From contig JAJEHF010000217.1 in the NCBI GenBank assembly GCA_022823865.1, forward strand, positions 1 to 53,190: DNA of 53,190 bases, written 5' to 3'. The DNA is from Bryobacterales bacterium (GTDB taxonomy: Bacteria > Acidobacteriota > Terriglobia > Bryobacterales > UBA6623). Below are positions 9,047 through 17,500 of the stretch, piece by piece. Numbering within the stretch: the stretch's first letter is position 1; the number at the start of each line of letters is the position of its first letter. Under the pieces are notes generated by a model. That model worked only from the letters and a program-made list of their open reading frames with translations, had not been told where the DNA came from and searched no databases. Both the position numbers and the translations under genes were made by a program.

Positions 9047-10102
9047 TCACAACTCGAGCTTCGCCTTAGCGTATTCCAGGCACGCTAGGTTGTTGTCCTC
9101 TTCGATCCTGAAGCGTTCCTCCGCTTCGAGTTGCTCGACGAGGGGCAGGGATCTGCCGTGGCTCTGGACCGCGGACAGCGACGCCGCTAGATCTGCTCCG
9201 GGAACCCGGCCCATCGTGATCCAGTAGTGCTCGCGCAGGCAGGGTATCTTTAGCGGGTCACGCGTGATCATTTCCAGAGTAAAGCGGACTTCCGGGCGGG
9301 CTGAGCGAATCGCCTCGACGATGGCAGCCATGTCAAGGCAACCGGTGCCGAACGGCACCTCGGCGAGCAAGAATCCGTCGTCATATGCCTCGACACCCAT
9401 GTCCTTGAGATGCACGGCTGTCGCGTAAGGAGCGAACGCCCGGACCGTATCGAGGGGATCCTCCAGCAAGGACATGTTGTTGCCCGTGTCAACGGTCACG
9501 CCCACCCATTCGCTCTCGATGCGTTTGAGGATCTTCAGCATCTCGTCAATGCGCCAGTCCTTGTGGTTCTCCAGAGCCAGCCGCACCTTGTGGCGGCGCA
9601 GGATCGGCTCGGCGCGTCTGAGTGACCGCCAGCTCACACGTGTGAACTCTTTCCAGTCGTCCAATGTCTTGAACGTCTCGTAGCGGCGCCCGCCAAGCAT
9701 CACCGTACGAATCACGTTCGCGCCTGCGGCCTTGGTCGCCCGAACGGTTTGCTCGAACACTTCCAGCTCATCGGAGTCGTTCTTGGGCAAGCGGGCGGAG
9801 ACCTCTACATACATGCCGTACTCTTCGGCCTTCGCGCGGACCTGCCTCGCGTACTCATCGCTCAGGTCGGTCAGGGAGGCTTGGATCCCGGCAGCACCGA
9901 TGGCGTGGCAATGATCGAGAAAGCGCGACGTCTCCGTGAACCGTCGCTGGGGCTCGATCTCCCGGTCAGCCCGTCCACGCTGCGAGTACGAGGCGGTGCC
10001 GACTCCCATGCGGTACTTCGGCCCAGACGCCGCAGCTGCCGTTCCAGCCACGCCCGCCAGCGCCAAGCTGGACTGGAGAAACGCCCTGCGAGTGTCACCC
10101 AT
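9047..10102 (-). CDS. Sugar phosphate isomerase/epimerase-like TIM-barrel protein, Tat signal
   Basis: A 351-residue member of the AP-endonuclease-family-2/xylose-isomerase-like TIM-barrel group. The start is placed at the Met of MGDTRRAFLQSSLALAGVAG, a twin-arginine signal; 19 further open codons upstream look non-coding. Metal-ligand-type positions are visible: Glu in LALENHKDWR, Asp in VTVDTGNNM, His in AVHLKDM and Glu in FTLEMITRDP. The likely reaction is isomerisation or epimerisation of a sugar or inositol derivative; the substrate cannot be told. It converges with the Gfo/Idh/MocA gene, a frequent genomic partner. Confidence 0.88.
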   Translation of the reverse strand: MGDTRRAFLQSSLALAGVAGTAAAASGPKYRMGVGTASYSQRGRADREIEPQRRFTETSRFLDHCHAIGAAGIQASLTDLSDEYARQVRAKAEEYGMYVEVSARLPKNDSDELEVFEQTVRATKAAGANVIRTVMLGGRRYETFKTLDDWKEFTRVSWRSLRRAEPILRRHKVRLALENHKDWRIDEMLKILKRIESEWVGVTVDTGNNMSLLEDPLDTVRAFAPYATAVHLKDMGVEAYDDGFLLAEVPFGTGCLDMAAIVEAIRSARPEVRFTLEMITRDPLKIPCLREHYWITMGRVPGADLAASLSAVQSHGRSLPLVEQLEAEERFRIEEDNNLACLEYAKAKLEL

Positions 10103-10527
10103 GACGGTTAGTGTGGCATATCGATTCACAGGCGTGATCGTGCGAGTCCCCACTGTCACGTTTCGGAAGCAAGAGCCGGTGTCGGGCCATGCGGGGTACC
10201 GGACCAGCCAGATTCACGAGCTTCGCACTTCGGCGTATCCGTCCGTCGCACAGTCTCGATCGAATACTAGTGAGGCTGAGCCTCCGACCTATGAGGGCGC
10301 ACAAGGGGATCGAGCTGGGGTCCAAGCATCACCCGTTTGCGGGCCGCACCTAGCGAGAGGGGATCTCGTGCGGGGTGGCCTCCGTCGCCGCAGACGGAAC
10401 CACTGCGGCGAAGCGTGGCTTGAAACCGTCGCCGTCTGAATGGGAAGCGTGTTTGTAGTTCGGAGCAGCGAGTCCTGCGCGGTTCTGTCTTGGCGGTTGG
10501 CCGGAGACTACTCCGAACGCTGGAATC
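10103..10527. other. Intergenic stretch between two minus-strand genes
   Basis: 425 bp with no recognisable gene or RNA. It must include the promoter of the isomerase-like gene. No clear operator or terminator was seen. Confidence 0.35.
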
Positions 10528-11325
10528 CTAGGCGGACTTGTCGGACGACCGCAGTCGCGCTTCCAGCTCGCGGATCCGTTGATTCGCCTCGTCGAGTTGG
10601 CGCTCCGCTCCGTCGAGTTTGAGGAGTGCCTCGTCGCGCTCGCGCAATGCTCCGTCGAGTTCGCTCACCACTTCGTCGCGCTGGCTCGCAGTTTCTTGCA
10701 GGGCATCACTGGTTTCCGCGTGCGTGAGCATGTCCCGCCCCTGCCGTGTATCATGGAAGCGCAGCAGCCACCGCTCCGCCCGCAACTCCAGTCCCAGCGC
10801 CTCGCTGCGGTGCCAGCCACCCGCTCGCACAGCCCGCACCCGCTCGTAGCGGCCACCCTCCAGCCGCCAGCCCTCCAGCTGCCCCGCGATCAGCTCGCCC
10901 AGCGGGTCGAAGCGCCAGTATTCGTGCACCCCCATCTGCTCGTACGTCGCGCGCTTGCTCGTCGCGTCGCGACGGCTCGTGGAGGGCGACGCCACCTCCA
11001 CCACGAAGCTCGGCACCACGCCGCCTTCCTCCCAGAGCAAATACGACTTACGCGCCTGCTTGTGCAAGGCGCCCAGCACCACGAACACGTCCGGCACCAC
11101 CACGGCCGCGAGGTCGCCTTGGCGGTAGTACAGCGCCATGCTGCCAGCTACATAGGCGTCTTGCCGGGCCTTGAAATGCGTATCCAGCTGGTCGCGCATA
11201 TCGATGATTGACCGCGCATGCGGGTCGGTCTCCATCAGGACCTTGCCGTCGGAGTAGGGGTATTCCATCGGTTGTCCCGCAGCCGGGTCGGCGCGGGCAT
11301 CCAAGAGTGCGCCGGGAGCGGCCAT
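10528..11325 (-). CDS. Uma2-family (DUF820) nuclease-like protein with coiled-coil tail
   Basis: A 265-residue Uma2/DUF820 protein, a paralogue of the one at 4928-5785 but clearly diverged. Landmarks are VVVPDVFVVL, PSFVVEVASPSTSRRD with a following Lys-Arg-containing helix, and GVHEYWRFDPLGE. The tail from about residue 205 is a heptad coiled coil with units such as LDGALRERDEALLKLDGAERQLDEA. The fold is that of PD-(D/E)xK nucleases; the function is unknown. Alternative start: Met at residue 20 (11268), in MEYPYSDG. There is no obvious ribosome-binding site at either. Confidence 0.85.
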   Translation of the reverse strand: MAAPGALLDARADPAAGQPMEYPYSDGKVLMETDPHARSIIDMRDQLDTHFKARQDAYVAGSMALYYRQGDLAAVVVPDVFVVLGALHKQARKSYLLWEEGGVVPSFVVEVASPSTSRRDATSKRATYEQMGVHEYWRFDPLGELIAGQLEGWRLEGGRYERVRAVRAGGWHRSEALGLELRAERWLLRFHDTRQGRDMLTHAETSDALQETASQRDEVVSELDGALRERDEALLKLDGAERQLDEANQRIRELEARLRSSDKSA

Positions 11326-11382
11326 GGCTGAATGATAGCAGGGGGGATTGCGGCTCGGGCACGCCCGGCTCGGGCCTGCTGA

Positions 11383-11659
11383 TCAGGTCTCGTTCCCTCG
11401 GCGCAGGCGGCTGAGGCCGATCGTCAAACCGGCGGAGAATCGCTTCCCATGATCGAAGTTGCCTCCATCGTCAAGCTTGCGCCGAGTCAACGAGTCAAGC
11501 GCTGCCAGGACTCGCTGGTGGCGCATGACCTCGAAGCTGACAGCGTCAACGAACGAATGCGGGTGTTCATCACGCCTCCACAACCAGCGGAGTCCCGGCT
11601 TCAATGTTCGGGCCGGCACGAACCGACGCGAGCTAGAAGCTGGCATCGACAAGTCTCAC
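11383..11659 (-). pseudogene. Remnant of a VapC-like PIN-domain toxin
   Basis: The vapB-like antitoxin stop overlaps a GTG (GTGA at 11659-11656), the classic toxin start. Reading on gives VRLVDASF and then an in-frame TAG (11635-11633). VRLVDAS fits a PIN-domain first strand with its acidic residue. Further on, in another frame, LRWLWRRDEHPHSFVDAVSFEVMRHQR resembles the C-terminal part of PIN toxins, where SF(V/T)DxxSFxxM is conserved. About half of a normal 130-residue toxin is therefore missing. This is interpretation of short matches, with no alignment score behind it. Intact VapC proteins are ribonucleases; this one cannot be functional. Confidence 0.55.
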
Positions 11660-11871
11660 TTTCCGTAGACCGCGTCGTCGACATCGCCGGGATCAATATC
11701 GACGGTCCCGATCAATTCCGTAAGAGGATCAGTGTCAGTTGTTGAGTGCGCGCCGTACCGAGCCGTGACACACTCGCGAATCAGTGAAGCGTTGGACCGC
11801 TTGCGTTTCGCAGCCTCGAGCTGGAGTGCGTCGTCAAGCTCCTCTTGAATATAGAGCTGTATGCGTCGCAT
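11656..11871 (-). CDS. Ribbon-helix-helix (CopG/VapB-like) antitoxin
   Basis: A 71-residue protein starting MRRIQLYIQEELDDAL, with the helix-turn segment KRSNASLIRECVTARYG: a CopG-type ribbon-helix-helix DNA-binding domain. The acidic tail (DPLTELIGTVDIDPGDVDDAVYG) resembles the toxin-binding end of VapB antitoxins. The Met at 11871 is preferred over the one five codons earlier because the fold begins there. The stop overlaps the start of a broken vapC-like toxin. It is now probably an orphan antitoxin or simple autorepressor. Confidence 0.7.
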   Translation of the reverse strand: MRRIQLYIQEELDDALQLEAAKRKRSNASLIRECVTARYGAHSTTDTDPLTELIGTVDIDPGDVDDAVYGK

Positions 11872-12065
11872 AGTCGCAGGATACATGTGTTGGACTACAC
11901 AGCACTTCCACCAAGGCTAGGACGCGGCAACGTACCGCGGTGCAGCCATATTCTCAGCATCAGAACGAGCGAGACCAAATCCGACGCGATCCCTAGCGGG
12001 CGGCATTCGCGTGTGTGCGAGCAACGGGTTGGTCCAGCCAAACACCGTGCCGAGATGGATATAAC

Positions 12066-12083
12066 GGGGCCGTTCTCGGCCCC
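12066..12083 (-). terminator. Hairpin downstream of the membrane protein gene
   Basis: A perfect 7-bp GC stem (GGGGCCG / CGGCCCC) with a 4-base loop lies 34 bases past the minus-strand stop at 12118. On the minus strand it is followed by GTTATAT, a weak T-rich run. It is probably an intrinsic terminator. Confidence 0.5.
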
Positions 12084-12117
12084 ATGCCAGAGTTCGGCTG
12101 GGAGCGCGAGCGAGTGT

Positions 12118-13041
12118 TCACCGGTCCGGTTCGATCTCTCGCCGGTGCGCCGCCTCGGCCGCACTTCGGCCATCAATCCGATTCAGCACTCCCAGCATTC
12201 CACCGAAGTGGAGACTGGCGATCGCGGTAAAAAGAACCAGCACCATAAAGACGTTGCCGACCGACACCATCGGATCCGACTCGGTCACTCGGAACTGAAT
12301 CACGGCAACTCCGACGAGCCCGGCGTGCATGGAAACTATCATGACCAGCACGAAAAGTGCCAGCACCCCCGGTCGGCGGCTTGTCGGCGCGCGTCGCAAG
12401 ACGTTGAGCCTACGATCCCGGAGGGTGACGAATGTAGCTAGCCCACACGCGGCGGCGGCGAATCCGGTCATCGCAGCTAACACCAGCGGTGTGCCGAGGG
12501 CTTGGTTCAGACTCACGACCACTATCACACCCGTCAGGATTCCGACAGCCGCTGAGCGCAGGGTGAATACCCGCACCTTGGTGCCGTCGATGTCTCGGTC
12601 TCCGGCGCGATGAGACAGAACCGCTTGATCAACGTCCGCTTCGTCATTCTCGAACCGACCCAACGCCCCGCTGATGGTGCCGAGTCCAAACATGGCCAAA
12701 CCAGTCAGCAGCAAGGACAGCCGGAAAACCAGACTCCCTGATTGCTGCCAATCTACGGCGAGCAAGACGGTCCAGTTCACCAGTAAGACCCACAAGATGC
12801 CTGCTACGGCGCGCTGGCGTTCTGCGCCGGGCACCGCACCGGCCAGCCCTGGAGGGAATCGGAGGGCGCCGGCTCCGCCGAACTGAAGCGGGAGGGTTAC
12901 GGCAAGTACGCCAGCGGCTAATCCGGCCAGCCCCGCAATCCGCCAGGGTGCGTCGCCGAATGTCCCGAACAAGCCTCCGGTGGCGACTCCGACGACCGTC
13001 GCTGCCGTCATGGACCGCCACGTGAATATCGGGTGTGTCAT
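12118..13041 (-). CDS. Uncharacterised multi-pass membrane protein
   Basis: A 307-residue protein with about eight hydrophobic segments, for example VVGVATGGLFG, ILWVLLVNWTVLLAV, LSLLLTGLAMFGLGTI, AVGILTGVIVVVSL and VFMVLVLFTAIASLHFG. A charged loop of about 30 residues (FENDEADVDQAVLSHRAGDRD) lies in the middle and the C-terminus is polar. The start is set by a GGAG at 13047-13050, five bases before the ATG; the open frame extends 47 codons further upstream without protein-like character. No family is recognised. It sits between two decayed toxin-antitoxin loci, which may mean only that this is a tolerant site for insertions. Confidence 0.72.
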   Translation of the reverse strand: MTHPIFTWRSMTAATVVGVATGGLFGTFGDAPWRIAGLAGLAAGVLAVTLPLQFGGAGALRFPPGLAGAVPGAERQRAVAGILWVLLVNWTVLLAVDWQQSGSLVFRLSLLLTGLAMFGLGTISGALGRFENDEADVDQAVLSHRAGDRDIDGTKVRVFTLRSAAVGILTGVIVVVSLNQALGTPLVLAAMTGFAAAACGLATFVTLRDRRLNVLRRAPTSRRPGVLALFVLVMIVSMHAGLVGVAVIQFRVTESDPMVSVGNVFMVLVLFTAIASLHFGGMLGVLNRIDGRSAAEAAHRREIEPDR

Positions 13042-13651
13042 AGGTTCTCCATAGTCCGTGGCTGTCTTCGGGATCCTGAAATCGACGTGAACATGTTCCG
13101 CACATTCTCCCATTAGTCGGCAACCGTTCGGCGCCGCGGCGGCACTGCTTGGTTGTGCGCTCCGGCGAAGTGCGCCGCCCATGCCTATCCATCTATCCGA
13201 GCGGCGAAGGTCGTCGCCTGGACCCTTGCCATGTCGATCTTGTCGGATGTCGCCAGACTGACCTCACCGCACTGCGGTTAGCACTCGGAACTGGAATGCC
13301 AGCTTGACGGCCCGCTGCGGTGACGCTCGATTGATCGACAACAGAATCGCTTGCCAGACACCGTCCAATTGCAAGTTTGACGAGCGTCCAAATGCAAGTT
13401 TATATATCGGCTAATTGAAACTTTGAGCGGAATTGGAGAGCTCGCAGGATACATCCGCTCGAGATCGCTTTCGAGTTGTCCGCCTCGTAATGCCGTTGCT
13501 CTGATCTGGCGGCCGTCGGCTTCTGAGGAAGGTGCCAAGCTATCGGCTTCCGCAAGCAAGGGTTTCTGAGCAAGGCCCCAGATCGGTCTCGTGCCAGAGC
13601 AACCAGGTCGCAGCTTGCACAACATGTAGAATATGTGGTTTTACAACGATG
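13042..13651. other. AT-richer intergenic stretch with a 16-bp direct repeat
   Basis: 610 bp between divergent genes. GTCCAATTGCAAGTTT (13363-13378) recurs as GTCCAAATGCAAGTTT (13386-13401), 23 bp apart, followed by ATATAT and a partly inverted copy (TTGAAACTTT). This patch is clearly more AT-rich than its surroundings and could be a regulatory region or the scar of a lost element. No gene is recognised. Confidence 0.4.
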
Positions 13652-14452
13652 ATGTGGAATCCGAGCGGGCCAGCCGCCCGCAACTACGTCGACAGCCTCG
13701 CCTCTGCCGGACAGTATCACTTCACCTTGAGTGACGCCCGCGAAGCCCTCGGTGTGTCGGCTGCCGCCGCCATGCTCAACCTCAGCCTGCTGGCGCGGAG
13801 AAGCATAATCGCGCAGCCGGCGCGGGACTTCTACGTGATCGTTCCGCCAGAATACCGTTCGTTGGGATGCCTGCCGGCAGAACAATTCATCCCGAGCATC
13901 ATGCGTCTCCGAGCACGACCCTACTATGCGGGCCTGCTATCTGCGGCGCAGTACCACGGAGTGGCCCATCACAGCCCCCAGCAATTCCAAGTACTTGTGC
14001 AAGCTCCCTTGCGCCCAATCGAGTGCGGTCAGGTCCGTGCTGCATTCATCGTTCGCGAGCAGCTCAGAATGGTGCCCACCCAGTTCTTCAACACACCGCG
14101 CGGCACGATCCGCGTCTCAACTCCGGAGGCAACAGCTATTGATCTGGTTGGCTACTGCCAACGCGTCGGCGGGCTCGACCAAGTTGCCGCCGTGCTTGCC
14201 GAACTCGCGGCCCAGATTGATCCCCAGAAACTCGTGTCAGCCGCACATACTGCGCCGGTTCCGTGGGTGCAGCGGCTCGGGTATCTGCTCTCTCTGGTTG
14301 ATTCCGGCAATCGAGCGGATACCCTCAGGGGCTACGTCAGGTCCGAAGCGCGACAATCCGTTCCGCTTCTTCCAGGCGTCCCCCATTCCCAGGCGCCTAG
14401 CGACGAGGACTGGAAGGTCATTGTCAACTCGGACTTGGAGCCTGCCCTGTGA
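13652..14452 (+). CDS. AbiEi-family antitoxin-like protein
   Basis: A 266-residue protein of the type IV AbiEi antitoxin family. The N-terminal part (about 10-70) is a winged-helix-like DNA-binding domain (FTLSDAREALGVSAAAA...LARRSIIAQPARDFYVIVPPEY). The rest is the AbiEi antitoxin domain, with PYYAGLLSAAQYHGVAHH and the conserved STPEATAIDLVGY. AbiEi neutralises the AbiEii nucleotidyltransferase toxin in known pairs and also represses the operon. Here the stop overlaps a GTG (14449), the expected toxin start, but only a short remnant of the toxin remains. The start is at one of two adjacent ATGs (13649, 13652). Confidence 0.82.
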   Translation: MWNPSGPAARNYVDSLASAGQYHFTLSDAREALGVSAAAAMLNLSLLARRSIIAQPARDFYVIVPPEYRSLGCLPAEQFIPSIMRLRARPYYAGLLSAAQYHGVAHHSPQQFQVLVQAPLRPIECGQVRAAFIVREQLRMVPTQFFNTPRGTIRVSTPEATAIDLVGYCQRVGGLDQVAAVLAELAAQIDPQKLVSAAHTAPVPWVQRLGYLLSLVDSGNRADTLRGYVRSEARQSVPLLPGVPHSQAPSDEDWKVIVNSDLEPAL

Positions 14453-14520
14453 TTCCGCGTGCCTTCCTCACGGAGTGGCCTGCACATGGTTGGCCGGTCT
14501 TGAGTCTTCCGCCGCTGTGA
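14449..14520 (+). pseudogene. Start of a lost AbiEii-type toxin
   Basis: The GTG at 14449 overlaps the AbiEi stop as GTGA. It encodes VIPRAFLTEWPAHGWPVLS then a few unrelated codons and TGA. The segment IPRAFLTEW...WPVLS resembles the N-terminus of AbiEii toxins as I remember it (IPRAYITEW..APW). A normal toxin has about 250-300 residues, with the nucleotidyltransferase site further on; nothing like it follows before the next gene. Confidence 0.55.
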
Positions 14521-14571
14521 GTCTGGCCGAAGGGACTTGCCGAGACAGGACAGATTGCAGCGTTGCTGGAG

Positions 14572-17500
14572 ATGCAGCTAGGTTCGCGCCCAGCGCGGCT
14601 CGATTCCGATAGTATTAAGCGGACGCTCGTGGATAGTAAGCGCTTCAAGCAGATTCTCCGCTCCGGGCTGCCGCTGTTTGCGTGGGCGGTCCCGCTGTCG
14701 CTCACCCCCACTCCAGGGTTATCCCTGACGGAGGGGGCAGGCTATTCCCGGACCGTCACCGTCGGTGCCCAGTGGAGCGAGGAGTGGACCCTAGAGGAGG
14801 GCAGGGCCTTCGACGTCTCCCTCCAACTGGTAGAGCCGTCCGCCCTGCCGCCGAACGCTCGAATCGAAGTCCGCTGGTCCGGCCCGAATCTGCCGGATTC
14901 CGGTTTCACGGGTGATCGGGGCGATTCTACGGTCATCGCCAGCACCAGTTGGTCCAAGGTGCTGCACGCCCTCGACCCGGACCTGCATTTGGTCTATCGC
15001 GCCCCGGTTTCGGGCACATATTCGATCCGCATCGAGCCGGTTCTGGATCGCGAGCAACCACTTGGGCCAATCCCGCACGATACGGGCCTGGCACCGCTGG
15101 CGACGCCGCTGCCAACCGTCACTCCCGCCGTGGATAGTGTCGCTTTGGCCATTGCGATCCGGCCGGTCTCCGCCCTCTCGTCGAAGTCCTTGATCCTGGA
15201 AGCGGAGCCGAACAACGCACCCGAACAGGCCACGCTGCTTCGGCTCAGCGAGGCGGACGAGACTGGCACTCTGTACGTCGTCGGCGGTGCCGATGATGTC
15301 GAGTACTACAACAACACCCGCACCGGCAACACCCCCGACGACTGGTACCGCATCGACTACGACGGAACCGCTCCCAAGCACCTCAGTGCCAATCTCCAGA
15401 TCGCGGAGCCCGTAGTCAGCGCTCGCATTCGCTTCTACAAGCAGGGCCGCCCGAGCGCGGAGGAGCTGCGCGAGCGAGACGTACCCAATAGCCGCGACTT
15501 CTCCAACTTCAATCCCATTCCGTACGTGCACCCGTCCGCCACGGTCATTGATGGCCCAGTGCCGGTCTACACGTACGAGGAGGGCCGGGCGATCAACGAG
15601 CGGGCGCACCAGCAAGACCGCTCTTTTAGGACATTCGTGACCCGTCAGCTCGAGCCGGGGCAGACCTACTACCTGCGCGTGGAGGCAAACCAGCCGCACT
15701 ACGAGCTGCAGGTGCGCCTTTTCGACCCAGCGCCGTATTCCGATCCCGTCAAGGCCGTGCGACAGGGCGTGTACTACCACATTGCCGAGATCGATGCTTG
15801 GCTCATCCACCGCCCGCGCAACATCGCGCTACACCGCCGAGTGCGCGATGCGACGGCTCTGTTTGGCGAGAACTGCATGAGCTGCCACACCCAGAGCGGC
15901 GTCTGGGGCGTGGCGGATGCGTTTCGCAACGGGTACGGCCCGCACGGGGTCGAGCAAAACTACCGGCGCTTGGTCAACACGATGTATGAGTCGCTGCGCC
16001 TGACCAATGAACTCAAGGATGCGGCAGTCAATACCAGCGTCGCGCCGAACGATCTGGGTGACGGGCCGGCCGGCACCCGGGTTGCCGGTCGCAACATCGT
16101 CTTGCACGAGCGCACCCACAACCCCAAGCGGGTGCACGCGCAGTGGCAGCAGCGCACAGCGAACTACGTGCTCCAGACAGCCGACCCGAAGGGCATCAAC
16201 GCGGCGGGACGAGGCTCGAACTTCGGGCCCAACGTAGTCTTCAAGTTTGGCGCCGAGGTCTTGGAGCGTGCGTGGCGCGATACCGGCGAGCCGCGCTACT
16301 TCTTCGGAATCGAAGAGAAGGGGCGCAAGATTCTCGCCACCGGGGACGATATCCGGGTCACCGACGACTACGGACACCGAGTCGAGTTCGTGCACCGCAT
16401 CTGGCCCGCGGACTATGTCGAGCAGGTGCGCAATCTGACCAACTCGCCGCGTCGGATTGCGGACGCGGAGGAGTTGGATGCCGACCTGCGAGCCAGGGCA
16501 GCCACCGATCTGAGCCGGATCCTCGCGCTCCAGCGGGAGGACGGAGGCTGGGGCTTCGAGCCCGGCAAGCCTGGCGAGAACGGCGAGTGGCTGCGACCCG
16601 ACGACCACAGCTATCCCGCTGCCACAGCGGTGGCATTGATAGCGCTTGAGGCGGCTGGCTACACGGCCGAGGATCCTGTGGTCAAGAAAGGGGTCCAGTG
16701 GCTCTTGGACAACCAGTACCCCTACGGTCTGTGGAATGCCGCAGCTGCGACGGGTTTTGTCACCAGCGCCTACGTTATCCGAGCCCTGAGCCGTCTCCAT
16801 CCAGCTCCAGAGGCTGACGCCGAGCACGAGTTTGCGCTGGCTCCAGAGGACGGTTTCCTAGAGTCACTTGCCAAGGCGCGGGCCGCCCAGGCCGCGGCTA
16901 GCCCCGAACACTTGGAATTGTTCAAGGAGTTTGCGAGCAGTCCTTATCCACAGGTTAGATATTACGGCCTTTTAGCTCTCGGCGGCACGATGGCGCACGA
17001 TGCCGTGCCCACGCTGATCGAGCACTTCGACGATCCAGTCAAGAGCTGCCGCGAAGCCGCGTTCTGGTCGCTGCGGCAACTGCTTTTAGATGGAGGCGGT
17101 TGGAGTGAACTTTTTGAGGCCTTCCGCAAGGGGACCGACCGGACGCGCCAGTCGGTCATGCATGCGTTGGTCACGCGAGCACATCTGCCCGGCAGTGGCG
17201 TGGAAGTGGACCTGTCCGAGCTGGCGGGCATCCTAACCGCCGGGATGGTGGACCCCCATCCCGGCGTGAGGGCTTACGCCTTCAAGGCTGCGTGGCACTG
17301 GTGGGTCTGGAATCCGCCCATGCGCGAGCCGATCAACCAAGCGTGGATCGATGCGCTGCTGCGCGAGGAGCCCGAAGCGCACGTTGACATGGCACTGCGC
17401 TACTCCACGATCTCGCTGTTCATCGTCAACGGCCAAGTCAATAACATCACTCGCGAGCAGTTCGCGGCGCAGCAATATCCCGAACTTGCGTCGCTCTTCA

